From Verrucomicrobiota bacterium (GTDB taxonomy: Bacteria > Verrucomicrobiota > Verrucomicrobiia > Verrucomicrobiales > DEV007), in contig JAHDIL010000127.1 in NCBI GenBank assembly GCA_020630835.1, positions 1 through 5,899 on the forward strand: a DNA stretch of 5,899 nucleotides. The letters run 5' to 3'. The position numbers and the translations under genes are program-made. Below are positions 1 through 5,899 of the stretch, piece by piece. Numbering within the stretch: the stretch's first letter is position 1; the number at the start of each line of letters is the position of its first letter. The notes beneath the pieces were generated by a model. It searched no databases, had not been told where the DNA came from, and saw nothing but the letters and a program-made list of their open reading frames with translations.

Positions 1-1
1 A

Positions 2-436
2 GAGAAAGCCTGCTATCTACCGAGTCAAGCATTTGCTGATTATCGATCCGCCTTTCATCGTAAGCCGCCGGACTATCAAACGGTGCGGCATACGGTTTTT
101 TCAGAGAGCACTGAAGCTCCACAAATTAGAGCAAGTTCTCCTTGTTTGTTCCGCCCCTTTTCTATGCCCCTCTCTACACGTGTAGTTTGGGACAAGGGAT
201 ATCCCTGTAGACTTTTCTGTCAGTCACTTTTGTTTACAGCTCGGGTATCAGGAGATGCGCAGAAAAAGTCATGGCGAGTGTTAGAAAGTAGAGGCCCCTG
301 GAAAGAGTCATCCCATTGGTGGGACACTGAGCGAGCTCGAGAGTCAGACGAGTGGGATATTTTGGTCGACGAGGCGGGGTGGATGCGCCTCGCCGGTGAT
401 GGTGATCGCTGGGTTATCGAGGGAACCTATAACTAA
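2..436 (+). CDS. imuB: ImuB C-terminal part (inactive Y-family polymerase homologue of the mutasome), 5'-truncated by window edge
   Basis: The frame is open from the window's first complete codon to TAA at 434-436, giving the last 144 residues. The GTG at 83 is internal, because the frame and the protein-like sequence continue upstream of it. The recognisable part is the conserved ImuB tail: a strand-rich stretch around FRPFSMPL (residues 50-57), then RGPWKESSHWWD (97-108), the DEWDIL block (116-121), the GWMRL strand (126-130) and the terminal WVIEGTY (137-143). In this family the protein has lost polymerase activity and acts as an adaptor. It binds the sliding clamp and recruits ImuA and ImuC/DnaE2 to stalled forks for mutagenic lesion bypass. 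The clamp-binding motif and the Y-family palm and finger domains lie upstream, out of view. The gene sits 11 bases before imuC on the same strand, so cotranscription is very likely. Any LexA-type operator would be further upstream. The identification rests on tail motif and neighbour together and is confident. Confidence 0.9.
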   Translation, partial: EKACYLPSQAFADYRSAFHRKPPDYQTVRHTVFSESTEAPQIRASSPCLFRPFSMPLSTRVVWDKGYPCRLFCQSLLFTARVSGDAQKKSWRVLESRGPWKESSHWWDTERARESDEWDILVDEAGWMRLAGDGDRWVIEGTYN

Positions 437-447
437 TCCGGCTGATC

Positions 448-3400
448 ATGGGGATGACATACTTAGAGTGGCATGCGCGCACTGCCTTTAGTTTTTTGCG
501 GGCTGGATCGACCCCAGAGAAGCTTTTCGATCAGGCGGCACAGTGTGATTTATCATCAGTAGCGGTCTGTGATCGCAATGGGTTTTATGGCTCTGTCCGC
601 AGCCATGAGCGTGCTGTCGAGAGGGGGATATGCTCTCCAGTAGGGGTCGAGCTGATGATGGAGGATGAGGTAGTCCTGCCTCTCATTGTAAAAACCCGTC
701 AGGGGTATCGAGAGTTGTCACGCCTGCTTACGCGCTGTCAGCTACGTTCCCCCAAAGGGGATGCTCGCTGTTGCTGGGATGAACTGGGTGCCATTTCTGA
801 AGAGGTGGTGGTTTTGACAGGAGGTGAGGAAGGCGTGTTAGAAAAGAACTATCAGAAAGAGGGTAAATTGGGAATGGAACAGGCGTTACAGAAACTTCTG
901 CGCCACTTTCCGAAACACAATGTGAGACTGGAGATGCAGCGGCATCACTTACGCCATCAAGTTTCTATTAATCAGCTCAAGCGTGATTTAGCTTATGCCA
1001 ATCGTGTGCCTTTACTGGCTACAAATGGAGTGTGTTACGCGGATGAGGCCGGGCGTGAGATACTGGATGTCCTGACCAGTCTACGTGAACATAGGACACT
1101 GGATGATGCCGTTCGAAACCTAAGCCCTAACGGAGAGCGACGGATTAAGTCTCCTCAGGAGATGATGAGTCTCTTTACAGACCTGCCAGAGGCTATCCTA
1201 GAGACAGAGCGATTACAGGAGCAAGTAAGCTTTTCGCTCGAAAATCTCGGTTACGAGTTTCCGCGCTATTCCGTGCCAGAGGGGCATGATATGGGCAGTT
1301 ATCTAGCGGACCTTACTTGGAAAGGGGCACGTGAGCGCTACTCTCAGGTGCTGAGCCCCAAGGTGAAACAGCAGATCAAAAAGGAACTGCGCGTCATTAA
1401 GGAGCTCGGCTTTTGCGGATACTTTCTCATTGTCTGGAGTCTGGTGCGTTATTGCCGTGAGAGCGACATCCTAGTGCAGGGACGTGGGAGTGCGGCGAAT
1501 AGTGCTGTTTGCTATTGTCTGGGAATCACGCCGGTAGATCCTATTGCCAGTGACCTGCTGTTTGAGCGCTTCCTAAGCGAGGGTAGAAAGTCCTGGCCAG
1601 ACATCGATCTTGACCTTCCTAGCGGTGCTAAACGGGAGCAGGTCATTCAAGAGGTGTATCGACGCTATGGGCGCCATGGGGCAGCTATGACGGCTAACGT
1701 TATTTGCTATCGAGGACGTAGCTCGATTCGTGAAGTGGGCAAAGCACTGGACTTTTCCGAAGAAGTCATTAGCCGCTTTTCGGATATTTATGGGCATGGA
1801 GACTTCGAAGACCCGTTGGAGTTCACCCAGCAGGCTAGTCAGGCAGGAATTCCGCTGAGTCATCCAAGGTTTAAAGCTCTGCAGCGTGTTTGTGAGAACA
1901 TACAAGGGCATCCACGTCATTTAGGCCAGCACTCAGGGGGCATGGTTATATGTCAGGGTGGGCTCGATACTATCGTGCCTATCGAGAATGCTTCTATGGA
2001 GGGGCGGTCTATCGTGCAGTGGGATAAAAATGATTGTGATGCCATGGGGATTATTAAAGTGGATCTTCTTGGTTTGGGGATGATGGCGGCTCTGGAGGAG
2101 ACGATCAAAATTGCCCAAAGTCGAGGAAAGGAGGCCGATCTCGTAACTATTCCTAAGGATGACCAGGCAACCTACGATCTGATGTGTCGAGCCGACACCG
2201 TAGGGGTATTCCAGGTCGAGAGTCGGGCACAGATGAATACTCTACGCCGTATGCAGCCTCGGTGTTTTTATGATGTAGTGATCGAGGTCGCCATCGTTCG
2301 CCCAGGACCTATCGCAGGGAACTTGGCCCACCCGTATCTCAATCGTCGCCATGGAAAGGAGCCTGTCGACTATATTCATCCCGACTTAACGCAGACTCTC
2401 GAGCGCACACTGGGAGTGCCTATGTTTCAAGAGCAGGTGTTAAAGATGGCTATCGTCATGGCTGGTTTTAGTGGTAGTGAGGCAGAAGAGCTGCGCAAAG
2501 CGATGGGTTTTCAGCGTTCTCATGAAAAGATGGTGAGAGTAGAGAGAAAGCTTCGCTATGCGTTGGCCGAGAGGAAAGTTAGTGATGAGGTGGCTAATAA
2601 GATTGTCCAAGCGATTGGGTCTTTCGCTCTCTATGGATTTCCCGAGTCGCATGCCATTAGTTTTGGTATGTTAGCCTATGCGAGCTGCTATTTTAAGGTG
2701 CATTTTACCGCCGAGTTTTTTACCGCTCTGCTAAATCAGCAGCCGATGGGATTTTATGCTCCCGCCACCTTGATCCAGGATGCCAAACGGCATGGCCTTC
2801 AATTTCTGCCGCCGGATGTGACCGAATCACAGTGGATTTGTGAAGTGATCGATGACACGAAGATTCGTTTAGGCCTGCTCACGATAAAAGGTGTCGTGCA
2901 GGGAGTCGCAGAGCACTGTGTGGACGAGCGTGAGAAAACCCCCTTCGTGTCGCTACAGGATTTCCGCAGTCGCACCCGCTTTTGCTCTGCCCAGATCAAA
3001 AAGTTAGCGAAGGTAGGTGCGCTCAGAAGTCTGACGAACTCGCGCCGGACGGCACTTTGGCAAACAGCACAGGCAGAGTGGGTGCAGGGAGACCTCTTTG
3101 CTGATCAGCGTGAGGCCGGTGAAATAGCGGCACACCACCCTTTACCTGAAATGAATGGAGCTGAGGAGTTGTGCTCAGATTTCGAGGGCATGAGACTCAC
3201 CGTTGGGGATCACCCTATGGCAATGCTGCGCCCACAACTTCCTGCAGGCATAGCTTCTGCAGCAACCTTGCTTACCCTTCCTGATAAGTCGGAGATTGAG
3301 GTGGTGGGATCCGTCATTTGTCGACAGCGACCCAGCACGGCTAAGGGGGTCCTTTTTATCACTCTGGAGGATGAGACTGGGTTAGCGAACATTGTCGTCT

Positions 3401-3573
3401 ACTCAGAGCTGTTTGCTGAGAATCGGCTGCTGATAAACACAGAGGCTTATTTGCGCATTAGAGGCATCGTTCAGCGATCGGAGGGGACTACGCACATCAT
3501 AGCTCACGAGCTTAGGGCGTTGCCTACGGAATGGCAGAACCTTCCGCGCCCAGCTTCGTATGACTTTCGTTGA
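448..3573 (+). CDS. dnaE2: Error-prone DNA polymerase ImuC/DnaE2 (C-family, translesion)
   Basis: This complete 1041-residue protein has the usual DnaE2 length and ends in the usual way (YDFR). It is the DNA-templated polymerase of the ImuA-ImuB-ImuC mutasome, used for lesion bypass and damage-induced mutagenesis. Order of parts: PHP domain (about 1-260), palm with QGRGSAANS (344-352) and PDIDLD (384-389), thumb, palm again with KVDLLGL (537-543), fingers with VFQVES (587-592), VRPGP (617-621) and ELRKAMG (681-687), helix-hairpin-helix near 836-865, then an OB fold (about 946-1020). By comparison with E. coli DnaE the catalytic acids are D387, D389 and D539, all present. The PHP site is degenerate: H9-A-R11, D42-R43, and N193-G194-V-C196 where exonuclease-competent relatives have NDVH. 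QGDLF (880-884) fits the clamp-binding consensus. ATG448 is taken as start, but ATG454 gives MTYLEWHA and suits the family equally well. Neither has a proper Shine-Dalgarno sequence, so translation may be coupled to imuB, which ends 11 bases earlier. Confidence 0.97.
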   Translation: MGMTYLEWHARTAFSFLRAGSTPEKLFDQAAQCDLSSVAVCDRNGFYGSVRSHERAVERGICSPVGVELMMEDEVVLPLIVKTRQGYRELSRLLTRCQLRSPKGDARCCWDELGAISEEVVVLTGGEEGVLEKNYQKEGKLGMEQALQKLLRHFPKHNVRLEMQRHHLRHQVSINQLKRDLAYANRVPLLATNGVCYADEAGREILDVLTSLREHRTLDDAVRNLSPNGERRIKSPQEMMSLFTDLPEAILETERLQEQVSFSLENLGYEFPRYSVPEGHDMGSYLADLTWKGARERYSQVLSPKVKQQIKKELRVIKELGFCGYFLIVWSLVRYCRESDILVQGRGSAANSAVCYCLGITPVDPIASDLLFERFLSEGRKSWPDIDLDLPSGAKREQVIQEVYRRYGRHGAAMTANVICYRGRSSIREVGKALDFSEEVISRFSDIYGHGDFEDPLEFTQQASQAGIPLSHPRFKALQRVCENIQGHPRHLGQHSGGMVICQGGLDTIVPIENASMEGRSIVQWDKNDCDAMGIIKVDLLGLGMMAALEETIKIAQSRGKEADLVTIPKDDQATYDLMCRADTVGVFQVESRAQMNTLRRMQPRCFYDVVIEVAIVRPGPIAGNLAHPYLNRRHGKEPVDYIHPDLTQTLERTLGVPMFQEQVLKMAIVMAGFSGSEAEELRKAMGFQRSHEKMVRVERKLRYALAERKVSDEVANKIVQAIGSFALYGFPESHAISFGMLAYASCYFKVHFTAEFFTALLNQQPMGFYAPATLIQDAKRHGLQFLPPDVTESQWICEVIDDTKIRLGLLTIKGVVQGVAEHCVDEREKTPFVSLQDFRSRTRFCSAQIKKLAKVGALRSLTNSRRTALWQTAQAEWVQGDLFADQREAGEIAAHHPLPEMNGAEELCSDFEGMRLTVGDHPMAMLRPQLPAGIASAATLLTLPDKSEIEVVGSVICRQRPSTAKGVLFITLEDETGLANIVVYSELFAENRLLINTEAYLRIRGIVQRSEGTTHIIAHELRALPTEWQNLPRPASYDFR

Positions 3574-3583
3574 ACGTCAGTAT

Positions 3584-4490
3584 TTAATACCCTAAACCGT
3601 ATTGTTTCTGATACGGTTGAGTGTCCGTCGCTTTGCCGGCACTAGGATCAGTTACGGGCCCCATCGTGAGGCGTTGACCATGTTGCAGCAGGCGATAGCG
3701 CTGTTCTAGGCGTTCGCAGCAGGTTGCGAATTCGTGAGAAGTAACATCGGAATGGTCCAGCGTCTGGTAGCTGGAGGGAATGACCAGACTCGTGCTGATC
3801 GCTTTCGCAAAGGTCGCCGCCTGGAATCCGTTGAAACTCTTAGAGCCTTCCATGAGCGACTCTTCTCCGATGATGGGGAGGATGGCGAGGTTGATCGGCC
3901 AACGACGGGCCTCCTTAATCAAATTCGTATGCCAGATGGTTTCACTTCCGTAAAAGATTGAGAAGGGGCCGAAATTAATCACATATGACAGCGCTTTAGA
4001 GTTTCCGCTTTCATCCCGATAGATTTTAGGTGTGGCCGAGTTGATGCCATGAAAGGTAAAAGGCGCCATCTCCACATAGGTCCCAGCGTTGATGCCGAAG
4101 AGATGGGCGGCTGAGCTGCCCATGGCATCCTCGACCTGTGATTCTATTCCTGCTGGCATACCTATACGCAGCTGGGGATTGGCAGCGCGGATAGGGAGCA
4201 AGGTGTCGATGTCGTAGCGATCGGGGAAAGCGCCGCTGAGGAGGACGTAGTCTATATCGGTGAGACTGAGGGGGTCGACCACATGCTCGGCTATTCGATT
4301 TACTGGTGTCGTATCAGTGCTCGTAGTTTTCGACAAGGAGTCTGAGAGGATCGATGAGCAGGTTGTAGCTGTTCCATTTGATCAGAAAACAGGCGTGCCC
4401 AAGCCACCAAACATGTATGGCACCGGTCACTCGGTCGGCTTGTAGATAATCTTCTACAAACTCTTCGTTCTGCTGAATGGGCTCAATCAT
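3584..4490 (-). pseudogene. Frameshifted UlaG-like metallo-beta-lactamase-fold protein lacking its metal ligands
   Basis: Two overlapping - strand frames make one gene. Frame A starts at ATG 4490 and ends at TGA 4316-4314 (58 residues). It carries the first MBL strands, IHVWWLGHACFLIKW (25-39) and NLLIDP (43-48). Frame B (open from 4381, stop TAA 3586-3584) continues with LSDSLSK and the rest of the fold: DIDYVLLS, AILPIIG, FNGFQAATFAKAI and VIPSSY. The switch lies near 4344-4352. Intact relatives, as I recall them, have D-P-Y-L-S-D-S-L here, so the observed GATCCTCTCAGAC would fit a 5-base deletion. Numbering frame B from the TTG at 4336, the HxHxDH site reads G35-A-F37-P-D39-R40. The later expected His positions are T102 and S189, and the expected Asp is E132. 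Only D39 survives, so hydrolase activity is not expected even if the frame were restored. No good ribosome site precedes ATG 4490; GGGAG lies 18 bases upstream. The gene ends 10 bases from the imuC stop, tail to tail. A sequencing error or programmed shift remains possible. Confidence 0.8.
3595..3618. terminator. Perfect 8-bp inverted repeat at the convergent gene junction, possible bidirectional terminator
   Basis: AACCGTAT (3595-3602) is the exact reverse complement of ATACGGTT (3611-3618), with an 8-base spacer, TGTTTCTG. It begins 21 bases past the imuC stop and lies inside the last codons of the opposing broken gene. That is where transcripts from both strands would need to end. No clear T-run follows on either strand, so it is not a textbook intrinsic terminator. 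It could instead be a protein-binding palindrome or chance. Confidence 0.3.
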
Positions 4491-4600
4491 GCAATTAGGG
4501 GCGGATTTCTCCCATGATGCAGCGTATTTCGCTAGAAAACAACTCTTCTCTTGATGATCAGGAAATCAGAAAAATCTGACAAGTTAGAAAATTGAATCTG
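4491..4600. other. Leader of the MBL-fold pseudogene; no promoter or RNA gene recognised
   Basis: On the - strand the frame of the pseudogene stays open upstream of its ATG as far as a TGA at 4568-4566. It encodes a protein-like stretch (FLAKYAASWEKSAPNC, 4538-4491) but contains no ATG, GTG or TTG. Either the true start has been lost or this is untranslated leader that happens to be open. A small AT-rich hairpin, TCAGA-AAAA-TCTGA, lies at 4566-4579 on the + strand; it is too weak to call a terminator. No convincing -35/-10 pair was seen. Confidence 0.4.
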
Positions 4601-4777
4601 CTAGGGACAAAAGAGGGCTCTGGTAGACTCCTGAATAATCATGTAGCCGGACTGAGTGGTGTCGAAATCAGGAAATATAGTTTCAAAGTCCAAGGAGAGC
4701 TGGCCGATTCCCTGAGGCCTGCTGTTGGCTCGTTCATAGAGGGCGGGTAAGCTCTCTACGCACAGCGCCTTTGGATT
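4601..4777 (-). pseudogene. Unrecognised coding-like fragment, 58 codons, no proper start
   Basis: Between the two larger - strand genes a frame is open from just after TGA 4780-4778 to TAG 4603-4601. It encodes 58 residues, including VESLPALYERANSRPQGIG (7-25), QLSLDFETIFPDFDTTQSGY (26-45) and a final ESTRALFCP. The codon choice is varied, with many G or C third positions, and the composition is like a soluble protein rather than random sequence. There is no ATG near its beginning: the only one is at residue 46, and a TTG lies at residue 29. It is in the same frame as the FG-GAP gene ending at 4802 but is separated from it by two stops (TAA 4804-4802 and TGA 4780-4778). It could be the remnant C-terminus of a deleted gene, a detached tail of the FG-GAP protein, a small gene with an unusual start, or a chance open frame. 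I recognise no family. Bases 4778-4801 hold nothing further. Confidence 0.3.
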
Positions 4778-4801
4778 TCAATATTCTCTCAGTCGTCTGG
4801 C

Positions 4802-5899
4802 TTACTCTGTTGCGGTTGGAGTTTTCCATTTTATGGGCGAGGTGAGGGGCAACGCCTGTCCCTCCGCCGTTTTGCCTGCTTCATCATCGGGATGGGTAAG
4901 TGAGAATGAGACGACTTCGGCGCTCTCGGCTAACCCAAGAGAAACGGACTCTGTTTGAGGTATCGGCAAAAAATGAAAGAATTTCCGCAAAACCCAATCA
5001 GCATCTCTTGCGACGACGGTAAGGGATGAGCCTGCAGGCACGGGGCTATGAGTTGGTAGGGGAACTGTGATCTGTCTATTCGATAGCTGCCCAGTTCCTA
5101 TCGCTAAATAGCCTTTCCCTGTCGGTGTGTATGCGTAAAGGTCATCGAGACCATCTCCTGTGATGTCGGCGCAGATAACTGCCTCTGTAGCTTGGAAGAG
5201 GTTCGCTCCGGCTGTTTTTTGAACTGGGGTAAAACCCAGAGAGCCGCGATTCCATAAAACTTGATTTTCCTGGCCCGCGTCTGTGCTGATTAAGAGGTCT
5301 GGCAGGGAGTCCCAGTCTAGGTCTACCGTATTGATGGACCGGATCCTGAAGTCGAAATCAGGGAGAAGATGGTCAGTCACCTCCACAAAGGTTTCGGCAT
5401 CCCATAGCCAAATGCTTACGTTGTTTACGGCAGGAGCCTGAACGATAGGGGGATGCGGGCTCTCTTTTGCTGGTTGCCCCGTTGGGGCAGGCGTTGGTTT
5501 GGACCAGGCGATTACGTCCTGATCCCCATCGCCATTTATGTCCAGAGAAAGGAGGTGCGTGAACGAAGTTGCGGCATCAATACCTAAAGATCGCGAGGCG
5601 TTTTCAGCGTAAGATTGCTCTGAGTTAGCCCCAGCTTGATTGAAAAACAGTTTTGATCTTCCCTCTTGTCTGCCGACGAAAAGGTCGGGCAAGCCGTTCT
5701 GGTCGAAGTCTCCAAGCGTCAGAGACGTTGCTGATCCGGCGACCCATATCCCTAGCTCCCAAGCTTGTTCCTGAAACTTACCGGGCTCTTTCTGACAGAA
5801 GATTTGTATGGGCTGGTCCAAGTAGGCGGCAGCGATATCTAGGCGGCCGTCGTTATCAAAATCACCCCAGATAGCCTCGGTTAGATCCCCGAAGCAGAG
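4802..5899 (-). CDS. FG-GAP/VCBS-repeat beta-propeller protein, N-terminus outside window (CRTAC-like)
   Basis: The frame is open from the right window edge to TAA at 4804-4802, giving the C-terminal 365 residues. The TTG at 5821 lies inside a repeat and is not the start. Five Asp-rich calcium-loop repeats mark propeller blades: DFDNDGRLD (13-21), DFDQNGLPD (63-71), DINGDGDQD (120-128), DLDWDSLPD (193-201) and DITGDGLDD (245-253), spaced 50-73 residues apart. The fourth lacks the usual Gly after the third Asp. A Pro-rich insert (about 133-159) separates blades three and four. The tail contains PAGSSLTVVA (about 288-297) and VSLGLAESAEVVSFSL (319-334). These faintly recall the UnbV/ASPIC module (a G-A-x-V strand, then H-F-G-L-G and a valine-rich strand) found after FG-GAP repeats in CRTAC proteins. 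Such proteins are usually exported and bind calcium; any signal peptide would be off-window. The ligand or role cannot be told from the sequence. No downstream gene on its strand is intact. Confidence 0.85.
   Translation of the reverse strand, partial: LCFGDLTEAIWGDFDNDGRLDIAAAYLDQPIQIFCQKEPGKFQEQAWELGIWVAGSATSLTLGDFDQNGLPDLFVGRQEGRSKLFFNQAGANSEQSYAENASRSLGIDAATSFTHLLSLDINGDGDQDVIAWSKPTPAPTGQPAKESPHPPIVQAPAVNNVSIWLWDAETFVEVTDHLLPDFDFRIRSINTVDLDWDSLPDLLISTDAGQENQVLWNRGSLGFTPVQKTAGANLFQATEAVICADITGDGLDDLYAYTPTGKGYLAIGTGQLSNRQITVPLPTHSPVPAGSSLTVVARDADWVLRKFFHFLPIPQTESVSLGLAESAEVVSFSLTHPDDEAGKTAEGQALPLTSPIKWKTPTATE

Noticed and set aside
83..85. GTG as a possible start of a 117-residue gene
   Set aside because: The frame is open to the window edge and upstream residues continue the ImuB tail, so it is an internal valine.
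1573..3392. Several - strand open frames of 60-115 codons inside the polymerase gene
   Set aside because: They lie antisense to a strongly conserved polymerase and have no recognisable motifs.
4334..4336. TTG at 4336 as start of an independent 250-residue gene
   Set aside because: The frame continues upstream with L-S-D-S and the missing MBL N-terminus lies just upstream in another frame, so this is half of a split gene.
4314..4352. Programmed +1 frameshift in the MBL-fold gene
   Set aside because: No prfB-like slippery stop or upstream Shine-Dalgarno-like stimulator is visible, and the junction appears to lack about 5 bases, which points to a deletion.
3734..4445. Open frames on the + strand at 3734-3961 and 4260-4445
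   Set aside because: Both lie opposite the MBL-fold pseudogene, whose - strand reading shows clear family motifs; the + readings show none.
4558..4677. ATCAGGAAAT occurring twice, at about 4558 and 4668
   Set aside because: A single 10-base direct repeat in 6 kb is near chance expectation, with no target-site or array context.
5819..5821. TTG at 5821 as start of the FG-GAP protein
   Set aside because: Another full FG-GAP repeat (DFDNDGRLD) is encoded upstream in frame up to the window edge.
5653..5874. 73-codon + strand open frame
   Set aside because: It is antisense to FG-GAP repeats, with Arg-rich composition typical of a shadow frame.
1..5899. CRISPR array, tRNA, rRNA, insertion sequence ends or phage genes
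   Set aside because: No regularly spaced repeats, tRNA-like cloverleaf, transposase motif or long terminal inverted repeats were seen on either strand.

Overview
This window is bacterial chromosome of roughly balanced base composition. It holds the tail of an error-prone DNA repair operon on the + strand, facing a run of accessory genes on the - strand. The lineage is not certain. The DnaE2 variant (HAR in the first PHP motif, PDIDLDLPSG around the catalytic aspartates), the lack of obvious Shine-Dalgarno sequences and the CRTAC/FG-GAP-type protein all recall Verrucomicrobiota, Planctomycetota or Acidobacteriota. That is recall and inference, not a computed placement.

Positions 2-436 (+) encode the last 144 residues of ImuB, the catalytically inactive Y-family polymerase homologue that bridges the clamp and the mutasome. 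Eleven bases later, 448-3573 (+) encodes a complete 1041-residue ImuC/DnaE2, a C-family translesion polymerase. The polymerase aspartates are present, the PHP site is degenerate and there is a good clamp-binding pentapeptide. Together the two are the core of the damage-inducible mutasome; imuA and the promoter must lie to the left of the window.

Convergent to imuC, with a 10-base gap, lies a broken - strand gene (4490-3584) of the UlaG-like metallo-beta-lactamase-fold family. It is split by a frameshift near 4344-4352. Independently, nearly every expected metal ligand is replaced, although the rest of the fold signature is well kept. This is the most interesting object here: a decayed gene whose ancestor appears already to have been a pseudoenzyme.

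Between it and the next gene is a 311-base stretch holding an unrecognised 58-codon coding-like fragment (4777-4601, -) and little else. From 5899 to 4802 (-) runs the C-terminal 365 residues of an FG-GAP/VCBS beta-propeller protein with five Asp-rich calcium-loop repeats and a possible UnbV/ASPIC-like tail; its N-terminus is outside the window.

No tRNA, rRNA, CRISPR array, insertion sequence or phage gene was seen. No complete new multi-gene system can be supported.
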